64,000 nt of DNA from Chrysoperla carnea (taxonomy: Eukaryota; Arthropoda; Insecta; Neuroptera; Chrysopidae): the NCBI RefSeq assembly GCF_905475395.1, contig NC_058338.1, positions 43,497,935-43,561,934 of the forward strand. The letters run 5' to 3'. Under the pieces are notes generated by a model. That model ran no database searches, was not told the DNA's origin, and saw nothing but the letters and a program-made list of their open reading frames with translations. Shown piece by piece: positions 38,401-49,442 of this stretch (its first letter is position 1; every line of letters starts with the position of its first letter). The position numbers were made by a program, and so were the translations under genes.

Positions 38401-38935
38401 CTTAAACTATAGTTAAACTAATTAAACTAAAAACAGAGCGAAAGTTATAAAAGGATTTAATAGTAAAGATATGGTGAAAATTATAGTAGATAACAGTAAA
38501 AACTATCTGTTTTTAGCAAAAAGAACGATGCGATAAAAACTACTATGCAGAATTAATTATTATATCGTCTATTTAGTTTTATTTCCGAATAGTATTTTAT
38601 TCAAAATACAGGGAATGAAAACTTATTAAGTAATGTAACTAACAAGACTATAAAATTCTTCCAAAGACCAACGAAAAGACCAAAAGATTTTATGTTCTAA
38701 ACCAATTAATTATTTAAGTGTAAGATTTAATACAAGAACAAAACTAAGCGTGTGACATCACCATCATAAACTTGGATGAAGTATAAGACTAAGTTTGTAT
38801 GTGCAAATCAATAATTTTCTTCACTAACTATTAACCGAGAAATTGATCGATCTCAATTAAAAGATCGATTCAGATGAATAAAACGTCCTTAAAAAACATT
38901 AGAAAAATGCATTTCTAGAAATTGGCAGCGATTGT
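35500..38935. other. Gene-free stretch
   Basis: No exon was recognised. Frames at 35351-35608 and 37330-37560 are AT-biased and motif-free. A purine-rich segment lies at 38.05-38.23 kb. The words 'gtatgttac' and 'aacaaggay' occur together twice (37.24 and 37.35 kb). Confidence 0.45.
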
Positions 38936-38937
38936 AG

Positions 38938-39690
38938 GTATATATATATATATCAAGGTATACTAATTTTAGTTCCAAGTTTGTAACGCCTAGAAATCTT
39001 GATGATTCATACAAAATGTTTGGTAGAGGTATTCATAAAATCACCTAATTAATTCATTTCCATTCGTTCGCCCGTTCGTCATTACGATAACTAAAAATTG
39101 ATTAGAGATTACTCAGGACATAAAAAGTGAGTTTGACTTCTTAAATGAGCAACATAGGTCTATTGGGTCTTGAGTTTGTAGAACCTATCTTTTAAACCGT
39201 TAGGGATAGAAAAAAGTATTTCTTATTAAAAAATAAACAACTTTTTGTTTGAAATATTTTTTCGTGGATATCTTTATTTGTTCCTGAGGGTCCAAATTAG
39301 GACAAAACGTAAGTTTCGATTTTCTCAAAAACTATTAAAATAGAGGTAGCTTCAAATAGTGAGCTTAATGATTCTTTTTTCATATTAAACTCACCCGAGG
39401 GTGCAAATTAGGATAATACTTAAGTTTCCGTTTTCTCAAAAACTATAAAAGATACGAAGGTTGGAAATGTGTATGTATCTTCAAGTAGTGAGATTAGTGA
39501 TTTTAATTTCAAATTAAACTCATCCGAAAACATAAGAAAATCAAGTAGGGAGTTTCCAGTGAAAAAATGGCTTCCATTTGATCCAACATGTTTTTTTAAC
39601 TATAATTTTTAAAAAAATACAATAAGTGATATTCAACTATACAGGGTATTTCAACAATTAACTAAATCAATTTCTTATTTTCAATTTTTT
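38938..39690 (+). repeat. Family A dispersed repeat, diverged long copy
   Basis: It starts in a (TA) run then 'tatcaaggtatactaatttt' and 'aagtttgtaacgcctagaaa', continues with 'taaatgagcaacataggtc' and 'attgggtcttgagtttgta', and ends near 'gggtatttcaacaattaact'. The middle contains a repeated ~110-base block ('gtttccgttttctcaaaaact', then 'cttcaagtagtgag'). It is more diverged than the 11.6 and 48.3 kb copies. Confidence 0.75.
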
Positions 39691-41243
39691 TTTTAAGCTA
39701 ACTTTTACCTTCACGATTTTTGCTAGCTGCCAATGACTTTAGCAATAAATGAAAAAATCAAAGAATAATATCATATATGATAAATTCTTGAAAAGTTTCT
39801 TTTTAAACGCCTATATAGTCGCAGTTATATGTGTAATATAAAATACCTTGTAAGATTAACATCCCTCATAAACGTCAACAGAAATTAGTTTTTTTTTAAA
39901 TTAGTGGTTATATTATAATTATGTATTTATTTATATGTGTAAATAAAATTATCTGTTCAAAATCTAATCAATTTTAAACACTGTAAAACTAGACTTTTTG
40001 TGTGGCAAGTAAAATAATTTATTATTTAATTATTGGTTAAAAACTATAAGACATTGCAGTCCAGTCTTCTACATAGTTGTAGTATGATTTATATAATGTA
40101 TGCAATACAAAATTACACAATCCTTGGTGACACATTTACAATCTATGAATTTTCTATACATTCACGAACACATAGCAATAAGCATTCCACCCCCAAATAC
40201 ATTTACAGTATAATATAAATGTATATATATATATACGTGCGTGAATATATATATATATATATATATAAATTATTATACTCATGGGTGTGTTTGTATATAT
40301 GGAAAACTCATGTCTTGTGAATGCGTCACCAAGGATTGTTTATAATGCGCAACTCGAGAATGAAAATCATTATGATCACATAATATCAGCTTTTGTAAAA
40401 TTTTAAATGATCAATTCAATGATCCGTTTGTCGTAAGTTAACCATTAATATTACACGTGGAATGTCTTTATGACCTTTTCAATAATACTTTAACATGTTA
40501 ACTGTCGGAAAAGGTTTTGTATTCAGAAAGGCGTTGTTTATTTATAAATCAAAACACTAAATTATTATATTTCAACAATCATTTTATTTATGGCAACGAA
40601 TCATTATTTTATTGTTTTTACAAGATGGTATAAAAATATTTTACAATTAAAATTCACAGCTGCAGTGTTTTAAACGTTTGCTTATTGCTAAACATCTTTA
40701 AGATAAACATTAATTAAACAGCTAAAACTACAGATAAACATTGATTTAAACAGCTTAAACTATAATGTCAATTATCCAACAATAGATTGATTATGTCTAG
40801 TAAATTTGGGGCTAATACTCTAGTTTGTTCGATCAAAAAGCATCATACAAATAATAACTAATTTAAAAATAATAATAATAATTAAATAATTAAATAATTT
40901 TAACCAATAACTATAATCATTATTCATTTTGTCGAGCGAAAAATTACGACTTTTTATTTTAATATAATAAAACAGTTATGTGCTTTTATGACTCAAAATC
41001 GGAATATTTAAATATATTTCTACATAAATTTTAATTTTTATCAAATTTCATAATTTTTTTTACTATCGTAAGTACCATATTGTTTTAACGGACATAATCA
41101 AACAATTATTACTTGCAATTACAAACAATTATTATGTATCCATATATACAAATAACTTTATGATGTAGGTGGAGTCGGTTTTTTGGTTCTTGTCCAAGCG
41201 ATGACAGTGTGATCAATTTATTGCCCCATTACATATAATTATA
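39691..41243. other. Gene-free stretch with short TA microsatellites
   Basis: (TA)-rich runs occur at 40219-40267. The 61-codon frame at 40033-40218 ends at this run and shows no motif. No other structure was recognised. Confidence 0.45.
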
Positions 41244-41572
41244 ATGGATGTGTTCCATAATATTCGCCAGTATACTGGCCAGTGCTCATGGCGTGCGTCA
41301 GAAATCGGCGCCATATTGTACTGGTAACACGGGCATGACAGTGCCAATGTGGTCACCGGGTGTTTGTACAAGAAATTCATTTATTTATTGTTCATTAAGA
41401 AGAAATAATGGCGTCTGAAAAACACTTACTCGTAATTGACGAATACAATAAGAATATATATATATACGCACTGGCCAGTATATTTCGGAACGATTCACCA
41501 GTATGGCGTCGGTTTATGATGTTGTCAGTACTGGCCAGTATGGTCAGTGAATATTACGGAACACACCCAATT
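41244..41572. mobile_element. TIR element (~330 bp), GC-richer than host
   Basis: The left arm 'ggatgtgttccataatattc' continues with 'ccagtatactggccagtg' and 'aatcggcgccatattgtact'. The right side carries the inverted counterparts 'accagtatggcgtcggttta', 'cagtactggccagtatgg' and 'gaatattacggaacacaccc'. The arms are ~80 bases. The words ACTGGCCAGTA and CCAGTAT recur, so the arms have their own internal palindromes. The 68-codon frame at 41408-41614 falls inside and is not a gene. Confidence 0.8.
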
Positions 41573-41580
41573 GATCGGAC

Positions 41581-41672
41581 TGCGGCTGCCTGGATTCGAT
41601 CCCGTAATCTTTAAATAAGTAGCCAAACGAATAAAGCGGATTGTGTTTTAACTCGCACGGCCACTGAGCCAG
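41581..41672 (-). mobile_element. tRNA-derived SINE-like sequence
   Basis: The minus strand shows an A-box-like 'tggctcagtggccgtgcg' and, about 50 bases on, a B-box 'gggatcgaatccagg' close to GGTTCGANTCC. This spacing is that of a tRNA-type pol III promoter. The rest does not fold as an intact cloverleaf, so a SINE head or tRNA pseudogene is likelier than a tRNA gene. It directly abuts the TIR element on its left. Confidence 0.6.
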
Positions 41673-41812
41673 TTTCATATATCCGTCACTGATTATGAAT
41701 TAGGGCGACCTTTCAACATGCTTCCTGGAGGGTCATTTCACGCGAAAAAATTTTGTATGGGCTTGTAGTCTATTAGAATAAAAACTAATAAAACAAGTAA
41801 TGATCACATACT

Positions 41813-42178
41813 TCAAAAGTTTAAATGTTTATAAATACGATATACATTAAATAACTTGTTCATTGAAAATACATGAACACCTTTTAATTGTTCTTGTTTA
41901 GTTAACAAGATCTTTTTCAAAAACCAAAGTACTTGACATAAAGCGAAATTTTCAACAGCACAAGGATTATATTTAATTTGATTTAAAACTTTTGATATAT
42001 TATTTGGTAATACTACACCACATTTGCTAGCCATTCGGTCTGTTGTTGGAGTTACAACATAAATTCCAACAATCACTGGTACATTTATGTTTAGTAACTG
42101 ACAACGATGTAAAAACATTTCAACTCTTCGAAAATCAAATTCAAATTGTGATAAGATAAAATTAGCTCCAGCCAATAC
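41813..42178 (-). CDS. MTHFR-like protein, exon 3 (C-terminal, with stop)
   Basis: Acceptor ttgttatag|GTA opens VLAGANFILSQFEFDFRRVE, equivalent to the family's KVxAGADFIITQLFF strand, in phase 0 with exon 2. Further matches are INVPVIVGIYVV (family CPIVPGIFP) and GVHVFSMNK (family HFYTLNR, where the folate-site region lies). The stop at 41813-41815 follows IYKHLNF. The family ITQ is LSQ here. No frame for the SAM-binding regulatory domain follows, so the protein ends with the catalytic barrel. See the exon 1 entry for the whole gene. Confidence 0.85.
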   Translation of the reverse strand, partial: VLAGANFILSQFEFDFRRVEMFLHRCQLLNINVPVIVGIYVVTPTTDRMASKCGVVLPNNISKVLNQIKYNPCAVENFALCQVLWFLKKILLTKQEQLKGVHVFSMNKLFNVYRIYKHLNF

Positions 42179-42906
42179 CTATAACAAACAAAAAGAAAAA
42201 ATAATATATTTTATATAATTATAAACCATTTCACGGCGAAGGTTGAGCCAGCATTGAGCAATCCTGCTTTGGTATCCAGTCCTTACTCAACCCTCAACCA
42301 ATCTAATAAATCAAGCCTTGGTTTGCCAATTTTTGTTGATGTTTTGGCCAAAAATAATAAATCATATTTTGCTTTGCCAGCTCTTGCCCAAATATTAACC
42401 AAATCTAAATAAGGCGAGAGTGTAAAAGCGTTTGACAGAAAAATAATAATAAAAGCGTGTTTCTTATACCTGCACTGTTAGAAACGGGTTATAATCAGGT
42501 AATTAAGAACCAATCCCGAAAAATTTTAGAGGAGGGGTCTTATGGGCTTCAGAAGAAGGTTTATTTTCTATGCCTGTCTATTTCTTTGACATTATGTGTA
42601 GTCTAAACTGTTTAATGAACTTTATTATATGAAGTTGCCCATACTTGCCCATATGAAGTTTAATTTTTTTTTATGCAACCATTTTAACTAAAACTACAAA
42701 AATAAACTATAAATAAACCTTAATATATTGAACTGAAAATAACCCATTAAATTTTAACTTAAAATTAACAGGCAGTCGAAAGTCATAATTCAGAAGCTGG
42801 GAGCCATAATTCTTTTATTTCTTTACTTGCGCTTCCACCATCATAACAACATACGAAAAGGAAAAATAGAAAATATTTAAATAAAATTTGAATGCATTTT
42901 TATTAC

Positions 42907-43076
42907 TTTTGATTTTAAAAATTCTAAATCACTATCCAAATTCTGTGATAAAGGATGTCCCCGTGGATAACCAGCGACTCCAATCGAGAAATAATTTCCA
43001 TAATACATTTTAATAAATCTTACAAATTCAATAGTACTTGGGAAAAATGGATTGCATTCTTTAATATTCTTCGAAT
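42907..43076 (-). CDS. MTHFR-like protein, exon 2
   Basis: Acceptor ttttttgcag|AT and donor AAA|GTAATA enclose 170 bases. The first two bases complete the codon left by exon 1 to give Asp, restoring the family's RGD at the exon junction. The frame then gives SKNIKECNPFFPSTIEFV and IGVAGYPRGHPLSQNLDSDL, a close match to the MTHFR signature VAGYPKGHPE..xxxDL. The plus-strand frame here (42955-43254) is its antisense shadow. Introns flanking it are 728 bp (left) and about 1.5 kb (right). Confidence 0.88.
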
Positions 43077-44605
43077 CTGCAAAAAAAGATATATAATTAT
43101 TAGATCCAAGGTAATGAACGTTCGGAATCATATTTTCAACCGAAATCAAAACCAAAATTTCGGATTTTGCTCTGGTTTTGAACGAAAACGATATCTATTT
43201 AGATTTGTTAAAATTAATATTAAAACTTTGTTTTTTCGGGTTGAATTACAATAAGTATTACTTTAATTAGTAAAAAATATTTCAATTTATCTACTGTTAT
43301 CACAAAATTAATTACAACATAAATGTTTATCTTGTTAGATGTCGTTACTCGTTATATTTTTTAAAATTAAGTCTGAGCTGAAGTTTTTAGACGAAACTGC
43401 AGCCAAAACTTGTGTTTTGTGTCTGAAAAACTAATTTTTGAAAATAACTAATTTGAGATTAACTCCCATATAAATAAAAATTATATTAAATATAATTCAA
43501 TATTTTGGTTAATTTTTTGACTGTTTTTATCATGCAAATGAAATCTAGTCGATGCAATAAATGGTGGAATTATATTAAAGCTTCTACATACTACACATTT
43601 GTATTAACAAATGTTAATAGCATTAGAAATCAAGTTAAATGGTCCCGCGACCTTTGGTTGATTCAAAGGCAATCGAAGCGAAAGTTGTTCCAGGTGCCAT
43701 TGCTCGTCCAGAATTTCTTTAACTGAATTCATAATTCAACCAATATCAAATGTCATGTACATATTGCCTATAACTCAATCTTTTGCAGATGCAGATTTGC
43801 AGAACATATCTCCAAAAATTGTTGACCTGAACGTCCCCCTGCTGAAAACTTGACCTACTTTTAAGAGTCTGAATAAGGTATACCTTTTATTCCACGAACC
43901 GAGTTAATCCAATAATATTAAATTTAGATTTATTTTACTATCATAATTTAAATAGCCCTAACTCTAACTATTTTCTAAAAAAAATTCCAAATCTGTCTAA
44001 AAAATACGCCTTTTTAAGATACTAGAAAGCTCAAAATCCGATAGAGTGATGAGTTATCTTGAAATGTATATTTATCCTAATTCCAGTTTGAAATAGTTTT
44101 AGATGGTCCCAAAATTTATTTTTTAGAAGGTTTTGAATAGAAAAATAACTGAAGATGAAAAATTTCTGTTTTTTGGAAATCATTTTCAGAATTTCATTAG
44201 AAAATTTGATATAAAAAATAGACAATAATGAGAAACAATTTTTCCAACATATAAACGAAAAATATTTTTAATTTATTATTCTTAACAATTGAAAAATTTA
44301 TTTTCTCAATTAAAAAATAGATGGTGCCATACTTCTGTATAACTATTTTGGGAATGTACAAAAAGAGCAATAAGACATTGTTATTACTCTTTATCTTGGT
44401 ACGCCATTAATTGAATTCACGGCGTCAGAGAAACCTATCAAATAAAAAATATTTCTACTTTATCATTATCACATTCTTTTAATAATAATAATTGATAATT
44501 GATATATCCTGCATGACTTATCGCATAAAGTACGTATATAAGGATTTCTATATAATCAGTAAGTACTTAGGATTATTTAAATTAATCAAAATACTCAAAA
44601 CTTAC

Positions 44606-44903
44606 CCCCACGAACTGCTAAAATATACTTAACACCGATAATCTTAGCACGATCTAATATTGTAAGTGCTTCATATTTAGATAAAGTTCGACACGGAATA
44701 TGCAACAAAACACATTTATTTCTTTTAATTAAAAACTCGGATAAATTTAATACTGGAAAATCTGTATTTTTTGTAAAATAATACTTTCGATTAGGATCAA
44801 TATGCCAAGTTAAGGAACAAAATTTTACTTCTGTGAACTTTTCAAGTAAATTATAATCAATTAGTTTTGATGATTCTAATTCGATTGAAAATGTGAGCGA
44901 CAT
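44606..44903 (-). CDS. MTHFR-like protein, exon 1; 277-residue catalytic-domain-only protein
   Basis: The three exons encode a 277-residue relative of 5,10-methylenetetrahydrofolate reductase, the FAD enzyme that makes 5-methyl-THF in the folate cycle. Exon 1 starts at ATG 44903-44901 (in-frame TGA 12 bases upstream) and ends at GGGG|GTAAGT. It contains SLTFSIELESSKL, aligned to the family's FEFFPP block (the active-site Glu position is kept, the Pro pair lost). FCSLTWH and LLHIPCRT follow, then ILDRAKIIGVKYILAVRG, whose Asp of RGD comes from exon 2. Animal MTHFR normally has about 600-660 residues with a C-terminal SAM-sensing domain; here that domain and the N-terminal extension are absent. 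It is intact and spliced, so likely a functional or recently functional divergent paralog. Whether it still reduces folate is unknown. Confidence 0.85.
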
Positions 44904-44906
44904 CAC

Positions 44907-45488
44907 TATATTTCACACTTTTACTGGATTGTAAAATTTTTTTTAGTTTATCATTTAAAATCAATTATTTTACTACTATTTATAGGTTATTTGTACATTC
45001 AATTATTACGCTTTTTATTATCTCAATTAGTAATATTATAAAAAAAAAAAATAATGGAATATTATAGTATTCACAATAGTGAATACGTAAATGAAAGTTT
45101 TGATAAACCAATAAACCCGTCAATTAAAAAAAGGGGGGAATTTAAATTATAATAATCATATAACAAGCATACACACCTCTATCTGTTGTGAATCTTTAAA
45201 GGGTAGAAGAAACGGCAAAGATTTAATACGGCCCAGATGTTATTATGATGCCCTGTGTTTTAAGTAAAAACTAAACATAGGTGCGTTATCTGAATTCGAT
45301 CACTGATACCAAAGATCAAAGTAACAAATTTTTATCTATAAACAAACAACAAAATACTATCAAAAATAAATAAAATAGACCTAAAATGACTTACAAATAT
45401 GTTTATTATCGTATTCAACCAAGTACGGATTTATTATAACAAAAGAGAATTGAAAAAACTACTATAATACAATAATCGAACCTTTTCC
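44907..45488. other. Upstream region of the MTHFR-like gene, nothing specific seen
   Basis: This should hold the promoter and 5' untranslated region of the minus-strand MTHFR-like gene. It is AT-rich, without a recognisable TATA/initiator arrangement. A 12-base near-palindrome ('tattcac..agtgaatac') lies at 45068-45087. Confidence 0.4.
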
Positions 45489-46040
45489 TTTGCATTGGCT
45501 TCAGAAAGTTATCCTAAAAAAGTATGTATGGTTTAAAGCGGATCTTTTTAGTTTCAATTTCCGCAGCATTGAGATGAAGATGGTTTAAATCGTAAAGTAA
45601 ATCAGATACAATAAAATAACTTTTAAAAGATTTTAAAAAGCTAAACGACGGGGGTGGAGGGAAAATTCCACCCCCATCATCAACTTTTAAAACCTCTTTA
45701 CATGCTTTAAAAAGGCTTAAATAAAAAAATAAGAAAACGGGTATTACCTTTGGGGGTTTATTTATACATACAGACTAAAAGAGATGGCATTTCATTTTGA
45801 GTCTTTCAGGTCCCCGAAAGTAGGAAAGATACATACACGAGTTTACTGATAAAAATATCTTAAATTTCTGGATACTCTAGCATTTTGAGCTTATAAAAAT
45901 CTTTTAAAAGTTATTGAATTTCATCTGATTTACTTTACGATTTAAACCCCCATCACCCCAATGGTGTGGGGATCAAAACTAAAAGGTTCCGCATTAAACC
46001 ATATAGACTTTTTAGGATAATTTTCTGAAGCCAGTGCAAA
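45489..46040. mobile_element. Long-TIR DNA element (~550 bp)
   Basis: The left arm 'tttgcattggcttcagaaag', then 'ttatcctaaaaaagt', 'atggtttaa' and 'gcgga', is matched inverted at the right by 'aaaccatatagactttttag' and 'ctgaagccagtgcaaa'. The second inverted pair is less exact: 'gatttaaaccccc' against 'gatggtttaaatcgtaaag', and 'cgggggtggagg' sits near the left centre. It is noncoding, a non-autonomous element. Confidence 0.78.
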
Positions 46041-46208
46041 AAACTGGAAATCAATACACCCAGCAAATAATTTTTTTAAGTCATGTGCAACCAATGCAAC
46101 TTAAAATGTTAAATATCACGCTTGCAACATATGTCATCGCCAATGTTTGAATGATAAGCGCGGGTTTATTGATTGGTAATTTTAATTAATGAATTTTTTT
46201 GTATATGT

Positions 46209-46858
46209 GTATTAGGAGAACATGTTCAACAAAACCAAAAATAAAACTTAATAAAACACTGATAACAAAATTTAATGATAAAATTGTTGAAAATTTATAA
46301 AAAATGAAAATGTTACCCAGAAAAATAATTTTATACTGTATAAAATAACCATTATTCAGATAAAATATGTACAAATATAAATAATAAAATATTGTTTTTA
46401 TCAATTTTTCTGGTTTAATTATTATTATTCAATATTATATCTACCTTTATATTTTATCCTTTATTCATTTATAGGTAAGTTTATGGAAAAAAAAAATGAG
46501 TAAATAGAAATACATAATGGGTAATTTCAGTGACAAGAGGTCAGTAAGAGAAAAATAAATACTAAGTTTAAAAAAACAAAATTTATTAAAAAAAGGTGAG
46601 TAAAAGGTATGTATATTACAATATTGATGATTATAATATGTCAAAGGTGGAGTAGTGGCTAGCATAGTCGCCTCCGCCTACAGAGTACTTCGGTTCGTAT
46701 CTAGCATTGTGCCGATTATTTTTTAATTAAATAAGTTATTATCCCGAGATAATGTCATATTTTTAGATAATTGACAGAAGAGTGATTTATGACATAAGTA
46801 GGAAAGTGGGACTAATATAATTAATTTTTTTTTTTGAAATGACATGTTCTCCTATTAC
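46209..46858. mobile_element. TIR element (650 bp) enclosing a tRNA-like unit
   Basis: The left end GTATTAGGAGAACATG and the right end CATGTTCTCCTATTAC form a 16-base inverted repeat with one mismatch. The interior is noncoding apart from a tRNA-like promoter at 46646-46715. The block 'gtataaaataaccattatt' in the interior recurs at 48.27 kb. The segment 'gaagagtgatttatgacata' near the right end recurs at 49.63 kb, so pieces of this family are scattered over the next 3 kb. No target duplication was found. Confidence 0.6.
46646..46715 (+). mobile_element. tRNA-like sequence (A and B boxes)
   Basis: 'agtggctagcatagtcg' resembles a tRNA A box and D arm, and 'cggttcgtatctagc' at 46691-46705 is a good B box, with ~30 bases between. 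The anticodon arm 'ctccgcctacagagta' is imperfect and the acceptor stem is not evident, so it is a tRNA-derived SINE head or pseudogene rather than a working tRNA. Confidence 0.55.
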
Positions 46859-47187
46859 AAAATCTTATAAAATTTCATTTAACAAGAATAAATTTTAACA
46901 TGTTACAACAAAAAAGCAAGCAAAAAGCTCCGCGATCTTAGCACCTCATGTGCGGAATTTCGATTGACCAATTATACCATCTGAAAGGTCAGAAATTGGT
47001 CATAAAAGGTCAGTTGGTCTCATTAATTGGTCAGCATCAGAAAATTTTTTATTAAAGATTGAAAAAACTCCACCCATGCGCGATCGGGAAGCATTCGCTG
47101 AAAATTGGTCAGCTAATATAAATAATTGGTCAGTTTAATTTTATATTCAAAAAATAATATAATTTCGAAAAAATTTTCAATTTTTTC

Positions 47188-47439
47188 AACATTTGTACTA
47201 GGAGAACATAAGTGGGAATTAGTAGTTCCTGATAAGGAGAAAGGTGAGTAAATGTTTTCACCCCGAAAGTCTAAAATTTTATTTTGGCAGAAAGTTATTG
47301 GTCTGCCCACTAGAGGTCACACTCACCAAACACGGGTGTGCAGACCACTAACTTTCTGACTTACGAGGTGACAACAATTACCTTGCTATCAGGTACTACT
47401 TATTCCGTCCGTCCTTGATGTTCTCCTAGTAGAAATGTG
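47188..47439. mobile_element. Full-length foldback (~250 bp palindrome)
   Basis: The outer arms 'acatttgtactaggagaaca' and 'gatgttctcctagtagaaat' are inverted. The arms continue through 'tagtagttcctgataagg' versus its counterpart 'gctatcaggtactacttatt', to an inner stem 'agaaagttattggtctgc' against 'gcagaccactaactttct'. Almost the whole unit can pair with itself. Its ends are the same TACTAGGAGAACAT word seen in the neighbouring elements. Confidence 0.8.
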
Positions 47440-47584
47440 AAAAAAATTGAAGTTTTTGAACGAAAAAAAACTAATTTTTTCATCATTTACTAGGCAAACA
47501 TGCTGTGGTGGAAATTTGAAAAAAAATGAAAATAAAAATCAGATTTTGCTTAAAAGATTTAATGAACTTTTTTTTAATATATGT

Positions 47585-47656
47585 CCTCACCTAGTTTCGA
47601 ACCAAGGGACTATTTATTCGAAGTCAGATACGCTAACCATTATACCATTAGGGCTC
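47585..47656 (-). mobile_element. tRNA-Arg-like pseudogene / SINE head
   Basis: The minus strand reads 'taatggtataatggttagcg' (A box), 'tctgacttcgaa' (anticodon loop CTTCGAA with TCG in the anticodon place, as in tRNA-Arg) and 'ggttcgaaactag' (B box). The anticodon 3' stem and acceptor pairing are broken. It is therefore a tRNA-derived relic with promoter boxes largely intact. Confidence 0.6.
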
Positions 47657-48338
47657 TGTTATTCGTATTAATAAATAATTATATTCATATTTTCGACTTT
47701 CTTAAATTATAACAAAAAGTAAAACTCATTTTCGGAAAATTTTGAGTAGTATTATTACCAAAAAAAAATGGCAAACGAAGTTTGAAATACTTACCTATCG
47801 TGAAGTTCGAAATACTTACCTATTTTTAACTGAAATAATATTGTATAGCTACAGAGAGATGGGGAAAAATAAAATAAAAACAGGGTTTGAGTTTTCAACT
47901 TTATTTAAATGAAATCAAAATACATAAAAACTATTTACGAATTACTTGCACATAATTCCATATAATTAATTTCATCTTAAAAAAATTTTTTGCATCAACT
48001 TTTTTTTTTACAAACCAAATACCACACAAAAATAAAATGAAAATCCAAAAAGAATATTACGTATTTACAATCCAACTTCTTTATCTCACCTATATTTTAT
48101 AAGAATTTGTTTGTACCTTTACTAAAAAAAAATTAATTAGTTAATTAATAATTTTGTTCTGAAAGGAAAAATGGGATAGAATAAAATAAAACAAAATTTA
48201 AAATATATAACGATATTTATTTATTTATATTAATTTGAAAACGTTATCCCGAAAATTGATTTTTTACTATATAAAATAACCATTATTATTATTCATTCAA
48301 ATTTTTTATAGGTGACATATGTACAAATATATATAATA

Positions 48339-48867
48339 CAAGTGAAAACAAACAATTGACTGAGTTAATTGTTGAAATACCATGCATAGTCAGTGTTGAT
48401 TTATTTATCACATTACACATACAAACATGTGACACATACATAACTGATAATCAAGTATAGTACCTAAGTATTATAAAATTTCCGTCTAATTGGCGCCCTC
48501 ACGAGTAAACAGTGATGTTTATGAAAAAAAATTTTACATTTAAACTTTTGTTCTATCTCTAACGGTTTACAAGATGGGTCCTACGGACCCAAGACCCACT
48601 TCACCTATGATGCTCATTTACGAACTTGACCTCACTTTTTACGTCCTGAGTACGCTGTAAAAATTTCAGCTCGATATCTTTTTTCGTTTTTGAGTTATCG
48701 TGTCCACAGGCGGACGGATGGACGGACGGACAACCGGAAATGGACTAATTAGGTGATTTTATGAACACCTATGACAAAATTTTTATACTAACATCATTAT
48801 TTTTAAGCGTTACAAACTTGGGACTAAACTTAATATACTATGTATATTTCATATATACATGGTATAA
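48339..48867 (-). repeat. Family A dispersed repeat, compact copy, inverted
   Basis: Bounded by 'caagtgaaaacaaacaattg' and 'atatatacatggtataa', this ~530 bp copy contains 'gagggcgc' (inverted), 'ggtcctacggacccaagacc', 'tcgatatcttttttcgtttt' and the GGACGGACGGAC run at 48717-48731. It is the best-preserved short version in the window and lies inside the 2.6 kb inverted-arm element. Confidence 0.88.
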
Positions 48868-48929
48868 AAAGAGTGAAAAATTTAAATAAAAGGAAAAATT
48901 CATTTTTTTAAAAGTAAAAATTTTATCCA

Positions 48930-49004
48930 TTTTTTTTTTTTTGATATGTACTACTATCAAATATACATGTATATTTGATAGTAGTACATATAAAAAAAAA
49001 AAAA
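48930..49004. repeat. Long palindrome with perfect 24-base half-sites
   Basis: Bases 48944-48967 (atatgtactactatcaaata, then taca) are the exact reverse complement of 48968-48991, with no loop. A T-run on the left and an A-run on the right extend the symmetry to ~75 bases with one mismatch. Such a perfect cruciform-capable palindrome is rarely kept in cloned or assembled DNA. Confidence 0.92.
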
Positions 49005-49442
49005 TTATAAAAAAAATATTTCCCCTACTCTGTCTGGTTTATAGTGAAGAGCTGTGCGTAAGTACTCACTGCCCTGATAAAACCATCCGGCTCAAAGCAT
49101 GCGCGTTACGACAGAGACAACTTTTTTAATTTTTTTTAATATTAAATTAAACTGACCAATTATTTATATTAGCTGACCAATTATCAGCGAATGCTTCCCG
49201 ATCGCGCATAGGTGGAGTTTTTTATTTTTTCTGCGAATGAGGTGCTAAACTTATTAATTGACCTTGAAAAACTTTAATCTTTAATAAAAAATTTTCTGAT
49301 GCTGACCAATTAATGAGACCAACTGACCTTTTATGACCAATTTCTGACCTTTCAGATGGTATAATTGGTCAATCGAAATTCCGCACATGAGGTGCTAAGA
49401 TCGCGGAGCTCAAGCAAAATAAGTATTTATTTAATATTTTGT

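Noticed and set aside
42955-43254. 99-codon plus-strand frame
   Set aside because: It is antisense to exon 2 of the MTHFR-like gene, which has clear splice sites and conserved motifs.
47585-47656. Functional tRNA-Arg gene
   Set aside because: A and B boxes and an anticodon-like TCG are present, but the anticodon and acceptor stems do not pair, so it is a relic or SINE head.
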